Origin: Acanthamoeba castellanii str. Neff | Taxonomy: Eukaryota > Discosea > Longamoebia > Acanthamoebidae | NCBI RefSeq assembly: GCF_000313135.1 | Contig: NW_004457408.1 | Location: 1 to 18,453 of the forward strand | Reading direction: 5' to 3' | DNA: 18,453 nucleotides | Shown: positions 9,350 to 17,706 of the stretch, piece after piece | Layout: every line of letters begins with the position of its first letter | Numbering within the stretch: the first letter of the stretch is position 1 | Translations under genes and position numbers: made by a program | The notes under the pieces: generated by a model | What the model was told of the DNA's origin: nothing | The model's database searches: none | Seen by the model: the letters and a program-made list of their open reading frames with translations, nothing else

Positions 9350-10833
9350 ATGGCGAGCAAGGACAACATCATGTTCCCCCTCTCCTTGCCCATTGAGGTA
9401 CTCGACCACCACCACGACCTGCGACTTGGCTGGCGAAATGTGGTGGCTTGGCTGAAAACAACTCCTAACTCTCGGGGGGGACGTGAACAGCTGCAGCTGG
9501 GCATCTGGGCGCTACTCGACCGGAGGAGCCTCTGCAGCGCAAGTCTCGTGTGCCACGCCTGGCACGACCTCTCCTCCGACAATCACCTCTGGGTACCTTC
9601 TCGCCGCTACGCCTTTTTTTTTTTTTTTTTGTTCACTGAAGCCGTGGCTGTGCCGCGGCGGGGCTGAGCAGAAGGAGATGTGCCGCAGAGAGATCACGGA
9701 AGTGGAGTGGACGCCGCGCGCCCTGGCCCGCAACCACAAGTCGTGGAAGCGCCACTTTGGCGTGCGGCTGCGCGCCGCCGATCCCTACCTTGCTGCCTTG
9801 CGCCGTGTGGTGCCACAGCTGCTGGCCGACGCACGCACGCGCGGGTATAGCGCTGGTTTTGAATCGCTGTTCGCACGTTCTTCACTCTGACGCAGTAGTG
9901 CCTCGCTTCGTTCTGTGCGGGCCGTATTGAGGGGGGGCAGAGCGACCACGGAGACGGTGGACATCTCCATCAAGCTCTACTATGACCCCTATCGAGATCG
10001 GAGGTTCATTATAAGCAAGCCATTGCCTCACGCCATCAGGTAACCACGCCCCCTCCAGACCGCACTCTTCTGACAAGTGCTCATTGTTGTTGGCTCTGAC
10101 TTTTTCTGAACACACGCACCACCGCACACGCACGATACAAACAGGCATGCGACATCGGCCAAAGCTCGTAGTGATCTCCTTGGCATCATTGGACCCGATG
10201 GGCTCACCGTTCTTTGTGACCAAGCCGCCAAGCTGGGCGTGCACTACTTCGACGCCACGCACCTGCGATCCTTCAACAAGGACAGGAAAGCGATCAAGAA
10301 GTGGGGTGCGTGATGACCTCTGCAGCACACCTTGGTTGGTTGGTTTTCTCACCTTCTCTGCTGTTGATCAGGGCGACAGCACCACTGCTTTTACGCCCAT
10401 CACGAAATCATACGCATGGTCCCGCGACTCCTGGGGCCGCAGCTGAACAAGATGAGCAAGTTCCCTCGCCTGCTGCCCAGCGACGTTCCGCTTGCGGCGG
10501 TGGTCGAGGAATACCACCGTACGGCAAGAGTGGCCCTGCGCAAAGCTCCCACCCTGCAGGTGGCAGGTACCGGCACCTCCCCGCCCGTGGGCAGCGCATA
10601 TGCGTGTCGTGTGTGTCGTGTGCAAGCAGTGTACTCACGCCATCTTTGTGTGGGTGGTGGGGGCAGTGGGCCACGTGGGCATGAGCGCGGAGCAGCTCAT
10701 CCAAAACGTCAAGGCCTTCTCAGTTGCGCTGGTGGAGGTGCTGCCATCGTGGGATCGGGTCGCGAGCATCGCACTGCACGCCACCAGAGGACCGCCGTTC
10801 ACCGTCATCTCTGCGCCACCTCCTCGCCGTTGA
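9350..10833 (+). CDS. F-box protein fused to ribosomal protein uL1 (RPL10A)-like domain, 314 aa
   Basis: Exons: 9350-9397, 9491-9592, 9672-9844, 9941-10039, 10145-10305, 10372-10566 and 10667-10833, total 945 nt, exactly in phase. Residues ~13-55 are a classic F-box: LPIELQLGIWALLD, then SLVCHAWHDLSSDNHLWKEM, with the usual Trp after the box (HKSWKRHF). F-boxes bind Skp1 in SCF ubiquitin ligases. Residues ~86-305 follow eukaryotic uL1 almost end to end: TVDISIKLYYDPYRDRRF near its start, KDRKAIKKW in the second lobe, LLGPQLNKMSKFPRLL (215-230), LQVAVGHVGMSAEQLIQNV (around 258-265) and a final SIALHATRGPPF. Human RPL10A has LGPGLNKAGKFP and AVAVGHVKMTDDEL at the equivalent places. The domain is diverged, so it is probably not the housekeeping ribosomal protein. 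The two parts are joined within one exon (exon 3), so the fusion does not depend on a doubtful splice. Cytosol or nucleus expected. Confidence 0.85.
9614..9630 (+). repeat. T17 homopolymer in intron 2 of the F-box/uL1 gene
   Basis: Seventeen consecutive T's inside intron 9593-9671, about 40 nt before the acceptor. It may serve as an early polypyrimidine tract. Confidence 0.9.
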
Positions 10834-10989
10834 GAAGCAAGGCCGATAGCTATTGGCAGAGTGGCAGATGACAACAACTTTTGTTCTCTTTCACACGTCG
10901 ACACATATCTACACCCGTTGTACAATCTGTACACTCACTCAGCTTGAGGTGTTCTCTCCTCTTTGCGCCGTCGTGCTCTTCGCCGCGCG

Positions 10990-11950
10990 CTACTCGTCGT
11001 GCTCCTCTTCCCTTCGTGCCTTCTTCGCCTGCGGCTCCTCTTCGTCGTCGCGCTCCTCCTCGCCGTCGCGCTCCTCCTCGCCAGTGTGCTTCTGGGCACA
11101 ACCAAAAGTAATAAACCAGTGGAGAGGTCATGATTAAGGTTGCAATCACCAAAGTAGGACTGGTTGGGGAGTCACCTCTTGCTCGGCCATAGCGCGGGTT
11201 GAGCTGCGTTTCCTCACCTGAGAGGTCGGGGCCGACTTTCCAACTGCATTGACGATCTTGTCAAAGTTCCTGTCGAAGGCCCCCTTGCTCTTGTCGAAGG
11301 TCGCCTTCCTTGCGCCCATGGCTGCTATGGCCTCTTTGTGCTTCCTCACTTCCATCTCAAGGAGTTGAACTCGTTCACCTTGATCATCTCGATCCTTCTT
11401 GTGATCCTTCTTGAGCTGCGTGATCTTCTTCTTGAGCTGCTCGATCTCCTTCTTGCGCTGCTCGATCTCCCCGCTACGATCCTTCTTGAGCTGCTCGATG
11501 TCCCCGCTATGATCCTTCTTGAGCTGCGTGATCTTCTTCTTGAGCTGCTCGATCTCCTTCTTGCGCTGCTCGATCTCCCCGCTATGATCCTTCTCGAGCT
11601 GCTCGATGTCCTTCTGGCGCGCTGCAGTCTCTGCAGCAATCAGCTCCTCGAGGCGAGCGAATTTCTGGTCCGCAATTTGCTGATCCTGAGCCGCAAGCTG
11701 GATTTCCACAGCTGATTGAGAAGACAAAGATTTGTTTAGTACCGTTCTCGACCCTCTTCCAGCTAGCTATGTTGTAAGAGGTACCTGCGGCTGGTTCCAG
11801 CTCCTGCACCTTGAGTTGAGGATCAACAGCGGATTTAGGAGCAAGCCAGTCGTGCCAAACACTGACCGGGGCTGCAACAAGACGCGTGGGTGACTGGATC
11901 GCGTTGAATGAGCTCTCCTGCTTCAGGCCATAGAGCGCGACGGCATTCAT
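10990..11950 (-). CDS. Coiled-coil protein with acidic tail, 267 aa, unknown function
   Basis: Exons (minus): 11950-11785, 11711-11176 and 11091-10990, total 804 nt, in phase throughout. Residues 1-55 are a non-repetitive N-terminus (MNAVALYGLKQESSF) with a WHDWLAP motif. Residues ~57-195 form a long, highly charged coiled coil rich in Glu, Gln and Lys, built of units such as EIEQRKKEIEQLKKKITQL. Next is a basic Ser/Lys segment (KRSSTRAMAEQE), then a short tail of Glu, Asp and Arg clusters with a possible nuclear localisation patch (QAKKARR). No enzyme motif is visible. Without the last splice the ORF would end in VTPQPVLLW at 11146; the spliced version continues in frame to TAG at 10990-10992 and is preferred. 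Stops of this gene and the F-box/uL1 gene face each other with 156 bp between. E2F-like sites upstream suggest cell-cycle expression. I do not recognise a family. Confidence 0.82.
11402..11584 (-). repeat. 108-bp tandem duplication within the coiled coil
   Basis: Positions 11402-11476 and 11510-11584 are identical over 75 bp, giving a period of 108 bp (36 codons). Similarity with a few mismatches continues between the two copies. The period is a multiple of 3, so the coiled coil lengthened without a frame change. Confidence 0.95.
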
Positions 11951-12002
11951 GTCTGGCTATCTTCGAGTTGGAATTCTACAACACTCTACAAACCGTGCCC
12001 CG

Positions 12003-12033
12003 TTTGGGCGCCAAAAATTGTTTTTGGCGGGAA
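12003..12033 (-). promoter_or_regulatory. Pair of E2F/DP-like sites upstream of the coiled-coil gene
   Basis: TTTTTGGCGC (minus strand, within 12008-12017) and TTTTTGGCGGGAA (plus strand, 12021-12033) both fit the E2F consensus TTTSSCGC / TTTGGCGGGAA. They are in opposite orientation, 3 bp apart, 53-83 bp upstream of the ATG at 11950. Binding is inferred from the motif only. Confidence 0.55.
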
Positions 12034-12063
12034 CTTTTTTGTGCAGGGAAAAGCACGTAAAAA

Positions 12064-15000
12064 TCAGGACGAGAAAAGGAAAATAAAATAAAGTGGAGAA
12101 AAGTTGAGCACCCAGGGATAGGGCGTTCGAGGTCCACTACCGGCCAAGAGCTTGAGCTTGAGAGCACCGGTCGAGGGGAGTGGGCTGCTGGGTTCGTGCT
12201 GGCCGTCCACCACAGCGCTCGCCAACACTTGTCGCCCTGCGGTGGGCAGCCACCGGGCCAGCCCCAGCTCCTGCTCAATCGGCACCGCCTTGGCCGCTCT
12301 GTCGGCGAACTCCTGCGACTCGGCTAGCTTGGCTAATGCACATGCGCGCGTGCGTATTGTAAGAAGGAAAACTGTGACAGCACCTGGCGAGAGTGGGTAA
12401 GGTGTGGGTACCCAGGATGTCGTTGTCGCTGCCGTGCACTCCGCGAGCGCGCGCCACCAGCCGACAAACCCCTGCCGTCGCCCAGCGCTGTCGTACATTT
12501 TTAGTTCCAAGTGTCATATGCATACGACTGTGCGTCGGCTGGGCAGGCGCACCTGGAGATCGTTTCGGATGGCGGGGTCGGCCATCAGCGCGTGGTGCGC
12601 CACCAACGCGGCCAGCTCGTCGGGCAACGCGCTCAGGTCGCCAGACTGCCCACTGGCGGTGGCGGCCAGACGCGCAGCGGCGGCCTCTCGGAGGGCTACG
12701 GCCTCGCCGGGCGGAGGCGGCAAGCACAAGCCCAGAAGCGCGACCACCTGCCGCATGCACTCGGCCTTGTCCTCCTCCTCGCCGGGGGCCGACGGCAAGG
12801 GAACGATGAACGTGAGGGCCACGAGCGCGGTGCCTCGAACTCGCAGCGGCCGCGCAGTGTCGCGAAAGATCGCCGTGAGAAGCGGCATCGTCAGAGCCCA
12901 TTGATCGGGGCACATCTGCACCGCGCCCCCATTCACCTTGAGTTTGTGTGCGTGTGCGGCGTGTGCGGCGTGTGCGGCGTGTGCGGCGTGTGCGGCGTGT
13001 TCATGCGCACGTACAGCAAAAAGTTGAATGGCCGCCAGCGCGGTGTCAACATCGCTGTGTCCGGAGAGCGAAAGGTAAAGCTGCATGTGCTCCACCTGGT
13101 GGTGCGCAACATATATCAGGCGCGCGTAGGGAGTGTTCAGATCAGAGCGGAGAGAAGCGAGGGATTGATGAGGGGTGTTGCGTGCCACTTTGTCGTGGAT
13201 CTCCTTCTTGAAGGGCCGGTCGTTGAGTGGATCCTCTAATGCGCCGTTGCGCCCGACCATTAGGAACTCGTCGACGCTACCGCCCAGCAACATTTCCGCC
13301 AATGCCTGATTGCAGCGTGAGTGTGTTGCGCCTACATACGCACACGGCACACGCACACGCACCACCGCACACTCACACAGAATGACATGTTATAAAGACG
13401 TACAGTGAGCAGAGAGCGTTTGTTGAGAACGCACGGGTAGTCGAGGAGATAGATGAGCCATTTCGCTACCGCGAGCGCTGCTTGATTGCCTGCAACGAGA
13501 GTCAGCCACAAGAAACGATCTACGCTATTGTCCCACAACATTCTCTAACCTTGGTAAGGCACGGAGGAGCGGTCGAGCCCATGGAGGCTGCGTGACTGTG
13601 CCTCGGGGTCGGAAGAGGCCAGGCCGCGGATGAGCGAGGGAAACTGAGTGGCTGTCTCCGAGATCAGACAAGTTGGCTCCGTGCGTTTTATTATTTATTT
13701 ATTTATTTACTTATTTATTATTCCTTGCTTTTGTTTGTTCGTGCGTGCGTGCGTGAGACTGTACCTTGGGGATTGCTTTCGCACAGCTGAACCCAGTTCT
13801 CGTCATCGAGACCCGCAAAGTCGGGAATCCTGCGCAGCACCCAAGCAATGTTGTACTTCCGCCCACGAGTGACTGCGTTTCCCGAGGGGGAGGAGGGCAC
13901 GCACCACTTGCGGCCGATCAGATGTGGCTCGAGCGGAGCGTCAAGAAACGCCTGCAGTGCTGCTCGCGTGCCCGGCAGGCCTTTGGCCTCCAAGAGTGTC
14001 GTCGCTTTTCCTTGTTCGGCCGATCCGTGGCCGCTGGTGGCCGCTGGCCTGCGCCCATCATCATCGTGGTCGGTCATTATTAGAGGCCTTTCGCCGCCAG
14101 TCATGCAACACACACCACGTACTCGAGCCAGGCCCAGGTGTTGTCGAAGTGGGGCTCGAAAGCAAGTCTCCGCAGCACGCTGATGAGGGTCGCGTCTCGC
14201 AGGTCGTGCACAGTGGTGCCCTTGTGCAGCGGCTCCGGCAGGATGATGTCCAGCAGCAGAGCGACACACAATCTGCGCGCGCGACACATGAAACATGGCT
14301 AAGGCGCGTGTGCGTCGGTGAGTGTCAGTGTGGGCGAGGCGCGTGCGAGTACGTGGTGTCGGTGTGTGGTGGCAGCGAGTTGAACAGATGGAGCAGGCGT
14401 GGGAACACATGCTGCTTGGTCCACACAGCGCCCACTTCCATCAACGCCTCTTGCATCATCTGCCAAAGCAAGTTTGGGAGGTTCTTTTCAGAAGAATGAA
14501 GAGCGAAAGCGAGAGAGAAGAGCGAAGGAGTACCTTGCCGAAAGAGAATGTAAGATAGGTCGGGTCCTAGAGTTGCGGCACAAAGAGGGATGGGTTGGTG
14601 GAGCCAGGGGAGAAGCCACTGAAAAGGCTCTCTTTCTTGGCACGGTACGCGTCCAGCTTCGCTTGGCACTCAGGCGGCATGTCCGGTGGGAGCAGCGCTG
14701 TCACGGGCACATACTTTACGGCCCAGGCGTTCACCGGACGCAAAGCATCACCTCCTGCGGTACCGATTTCGTGTCATTGCCTGAGTGCGAGTGCGGTGGT
14801 GTGTGCGCGTGCGGTGAAGATCTTGTTGGGCCAACACGACACGCACCTGGGACGGTGGCCCATGCGGCCGCGACCTGCGTGTCGTCGGCCAGCACCGCGA
14901 GCGCATGTTCGATGGCATCCACGGGCGGGTTCACGAGGCTGCGCACAGCGCTCCATGCCATCGCCGCCTTGGTGATTGTGCCACAACCAGCTCGCATCAT

Positions 15001-15305
15001 CACCGCCTTTGACACGTCTGGTTGAGCCTCTTCCGAGTCGTCATCACATTTGTCTCCGCTTTCTGTGTTATCACGCACATCAACAACACACGAGTGCGTG
15101 AGTGCGATAAATGTGTGCATGAGTGGTGGTGCGTGAGTCGTACTGAGGTATTCACTAGCGCGCCAAACGCCGCCCCAAATTCTAGCCAGCCACTTCTTCG
15201 CTGAAAGAATCTTATCCTCATTACCCGCCATGCAACTGTACATTTCGGGAGGGTGAGCGCCAGTACTGCACACGCGCGCACTTTATCCGAGCTCTCCTGC
15301 TCCAT
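12064..15305 (-). CDS. Alpha-solenoid (HEAT/ARM-like) protein, about 790 aa, 5' end uncertain
   Basis: Exons (minus): 15305-15274 (start provisional), 15235-15144, 15062-14847, 14754-14534, 14483-14353, 14272-14123, 14087-13765, 13651-13550, 13489-13404, 13305-13015, 12936-12553 (or from 12915), 12487-12412 and 12332-12064. Phases agree across all twelve introns. The protein is almost wholly helical with repeated amphipathic pairs, for example WQMMQEALMEVGAVWTKQ, LCVALLLDIILPEPLHKG, AALAVAKWLIYLLDYP and VRGTALVALTFIVPLP, typical of HEAT-like scaffolds. No catalytic motif is visible and I recognise no family. Exon 14754-14534 holds an in-frame TAG at 14567-14569. An alternative 53-nt intron ending at that TAG would remove it, but needs another acceptor in the next exon. 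The HEAT-like frame (SPDSWNIIPFLVER) is open upstream of the provisional ATG to about 15412, so an unseen first exon is likely. The last residues (FIFLFSS) look like untranslated-type sequence. Confidence 0.65.
12952..12996. repeat. Five perfect copies of a 9-bp minisatellite in an intron
   Basis: The unit GTGTGCGGC (plus strand) is repeated five times without change. It lies in the intron between solenoid exons 13305-13015 and 12936-12553, just inside the donor GTACGT. It is open in all frames because 9 is a multiple of 3 and is easily mistaken for an Ala-His-rich coding repeat. Confidence 0.92.
13684..13755. repeat. ATTT and GTGC short tandem repeats in an intron
   Basis: A TTTATTTATTTATTTA tract (about 13685-13720) is followed by GTGCGTGCGTGCGTGA (13741-13756). 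Both lie in the solenoid-gene intron 13764-13652. Confidence 0.85.
14567..14569 (-). other. In-frame TAG within a solenoid exon
   Basis: The frame reads SLFVPQL, TAG, DPTYLTFSFGK. Exon 14754-14534 joins its neighbours in the correct phase only when this codon is kept in frame. The TAG follows a pyrimidine-rich stretch (CCATCCCTCTTTGTGCCG) and so could instead be a 3' splice site. Confidence 0.6.
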
Positions 15306-15614
15306 GCGCTCCACCAGGAATGGTATGATGTTCCAGCTGTCGGGGGAACTGGAGTTGGTGGCCCAAAACGTTTGGGATGATGGCGTGTTGTCCCTTTTGC
15401 TCCAACACAATCATTCCACTTTTTATTCCTGTTTTCTTGTTCCTTGTTTCCGTTAGTGGAAGTGTCGACATAGCGCCAGGTTCCCCCGCAGTCCCCATCT
15501 CACAGTGGAGGCGCCGTCGCAAAAACTGTCGCCACAATTTTATCGCTCAAAACCGGTCTAGGCCCCCAACGCCCGTCCCGGAGCTTAACGACAGCCAATC
15601 AGGCCGTTGTCTCA

Positions 15615-15625
15615 GGGCGCCAAAA
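15615..15625 (-). promoter_or_regulatory. E2F-like site TTTTGGCGCCC
   Basis: The plus strand reads GGGCGCCAAAA; its complement contains TTTGGCGC, a full match to the E2F core. It lies between the divergent solenoid and membrane-protein genes and could serve either. Confidence 0.4.
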
Positions 15626-15777
15626 TTCAAGTGTCGACAAAAACGATAGCGCAAGGGAAGCTGCGTTGGCCAGGAAGGCACAAGAAGCCGGCGGAGGAGA
15701 ACACCGCGCTACCGACGAGAGAAGGGAAAGTCCACTTCTAGTTGTCCGTTGCCTTCGTGCTGCCGGCCTCTACTTCA

Positions 15778-15907
15778 GTAAGTAACCAGTCCGCTCGGAT
15801 TAGCGAGCGTAGTGTGTGTGGACGGAGAGAGAGCAACACAGCGAGAGGCTCGAAGGAATCGAGAGAGAGGAGAATTAATTATTTTACCATTTGCGCTGCC
15901 TCCACAG
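15778..15907 (+). other. Predicted 5'-UTR intron of the membrane-protein gene
   Basis: The donor TTCA/GTAAGTAACC at 15778 is the best match in the window to the general eukaryotic consensus. The acceptor at 15907 follows CTGCCTCCACAG with an AT-rich stretch (AATTAATTATTTTACC) upstream. The ATG at 15937 begins 30 nt after the acceptor. Confidence 0.5.
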
Positions 15908-15936
15908 TCTGAACATCCGCAGAAGATAGAGGCAAG

Positions 15937-17706
15937 ATGAACATCACAATCGAGTTCGATTGGAAGCACATTGCGGTACCCGTGATCGGCGCCGCCTTCG
16001 CTGCGGGCGTGGTTCTCCTGTGCCAGATCGTGGCCGAGAGGGCACGGTCGATATGGGGCGGCATCCTCGGGTACGTCGCATCTTCAAGCTGACCCAATGA
16101 AGGAGTTGTCCTAGCTCACGGGCAAGATCGCTTGTGTTTGATTTTACAGCACCATGCCACAGACTGCTGGTGTTGCGGCCTTTTGTATAGCGCTAGTAAC
16201 AAATGACAGTCAAGCATTCCAGGATGCCATGTTCGCTGTGCCCCTTGGCACGTACGTACCCGCCCATTTTTACAGACGTAACTCATCCCCCCCCCCGCTG
16301 AGATGGTAATTGACATTTTTTGATTCAATTCTTCAGCCTCCTGGGCGTGCTCATATTCTGCATCTGGAAGTTCTTCCCCATGATCACCCTCAACCTGAAC
16401 ATCAACGTCAAGCAGGCCATCGTTGTGATCGCTTCTCTCGTCCTATGGGTCGGAGGCAACTTCTTCATCGTTGCCATCCTCAAGGGTACCCTCTTGACTA
16501 CAATCTCCCCACCTCTTGCGCATTCGCTAACATCCCAAATCCACAGGCAAGGAGATCAAGTCCTACGACATCTTGCACGTGACGCTCTTCTTCTTGGCCA
16601 TCGCCTATGTCATCGCCGTCGTCGCGGGCTGCTTGTGCATGCGCAACTATGTCCGTCCCCGAGACTACACCGTACGCACCTCTCCTCTACTGTCCATGGA
16701 ACCGTGACGCCAAGCAGGCCACGAAGGCACGCTTGCTAATTCGGTGCGTGTGTCCCTTCTTGTACAGGGCCGTGCCAAGTTCTGCATTTACATTTGGAAG
16801 CCCATCTGCGCCGCTTTCATCACGGCTCTCGCGGCTTTCCTGGCCACCCGGTTCCAGGTCGTGTCCGGTCTGACCGCCGTCTTCCCGCTCGTCGGCATCG
16901 TCTGGCTGCTCATCATCTGGACCGAGCACGGTGAGGCCTACATGACCGGTCTTGCCAGTACGTAACCACCTCGAGTACCGCCCGTCCACCATTCATCCCC
17001 ATCTCACTCACCGCCATCGCCTCTCTTTGCGTGCACAGCCACCGTCATGCTTGGCAACCTGTCCAACGGAGTCTACTGCATCATCTTCGGCCTGATGTAC
17101 CCCTACCTCGGTGCCTGGATCGGCGGCGTCGTGTCCTGGGTCTTCTCGCTCTTCCCCTCGGCCATTCCCATCGGCATGGCCCTCTACTGGAGGAACAAGA
17201 CCGCCGAGAAGGAGCGCGATGCTCGCAAGGCCGAGGAGGCCGGCATGGACCACCTCGAGGATGGCCACCCCGACGAGGAGGGTGAGATTGTTGGCATGCG
17301 CAGCGGCGGCCGCAACACCACCTACGGTGCTACCGAGGGCGGCTACGACGGCTACAGCGGTGGCGGCGGTTACGGCGGTAAGGGCGACGACGGCTACGGT
17401 GGCGGCTACGGCAAGGGTGGCGACGATGGCTACGGTGGCGGCTACGGCAAGGGTGGCGACGACGGCTATGGCGGCTACTCAAGCGGTGGCGGCAAGGGCG
17501 ACGGTGGCTATGGCGGCTACTCGAGCGGCGGTGGCAAGGGCGACGACGGGTATGGCGGCGGTTATGGCGGCGGCAGAGGTACCACTCCATCTTCATCTTC
17601 TTTTAGCTCTCTCTCTTCCCGTTCTGGCACATGATGTTGATCATCTTTGTCTGCTTCGGTAAAAGGAGGAGGCTATGGTGGCGGCTATGGCAAGAACGAC
17701 TACTAA
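15937..17706 (+). CDS. Polytopic membrane protein with Gly-Tyr-rich tail, 426 aa, unknown function
   Basis: Exons: 15937-16070, 16150-16251, 16337-16485, 16547-16671, 16768-16957, 17039-17578 and 17666-17706, total 1281 nt, in phase. I count about nine hydrophobic segments: residues ~11-32, 46-61, 79-96, 104-126, 137-158, 178-196, 199-217, 243-265 and 268-285. There is no cleavable signal peptide, so the first segment is probably an anchor. After the last segment come a charged helix (KTAEKERDARKAEEAGMDH), an acidic stretch (LEDGHPDEEGE) and, from about residue 333 to the stop, a tail of GGYG, GDDGYGGGYGKG and YSSGGGKGD repeats ending KNDY. Gly-Tyr-rich tails of this kind are often disordered and self-associating. 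I do not recognise the membrane domain; transporter, channel or structural roles cannot be told apart. A predicted 5'-UTR intron precedes the ATG. Both exon 6 and exon 7 encode GGYG units, so the last intron interrupts the repeat. Confidence 0.9.
17338..17578 (+). repeat. Coding Gly-Tyr repeat region
   Basis: In-frame repetition of GGTGGCGGCTACGGCAAGGG-like units, the clearest being two 36-bp copies between about 17383 and 17460 (protein GDDGYGGGYGKG), followed by two copies of a YSSGGGKGD-type unit. The copies differ at synonymous sites. Confidence 0.88.

Larger units (their letters stand above)
15306..15936. promoter_or_regulatory. Divergent region between the solenoid and membrane-protein genes
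   Basis: This stretch holds the unresolved 5' end of the solenoid gene (about 15306-15540) and the promoter and 5' UTR of the plus-strand membrane protein. A minus-strand ORF at 15537-15283 (with MSTLPLTETRNKKTG) might contain the missing first exon, but I could not find a phase-consistent junction. An E2F-like site lies at 15615-15625. A 5'-UTR intron is listed separately. Confidence 0.45.

Noticed and set aside
11146..11175. Coiled-coil gene ending at 11146 without the last splice
   Set aside because: A GTGACT donor and CCCAG acceptor join in phase to an acidic exon with its own stop; the spliced form is more protein-like, though the shorter form may exist.
12936..13014. Ala-His repeat (HAAHAAHAA) as coding sequence
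   Set aside because: It is the 9-bp minisatellite between a strong GTACGT donor and an in-phase acceptor, so it is treated as intron.
15283..15537. Minus ORF (MWRQFLRRRL ...) as first exon of the solenoid gene
   Set aside because: No GT-AG junction that I could find links it in phase to the solenoid frame; mentioned only as a possibility.
17330..17596. Minus-strand Arg/His-rich ORF opposite the Gly-Tyr tail
   Set aside because: A direct complement of the GGY codons.
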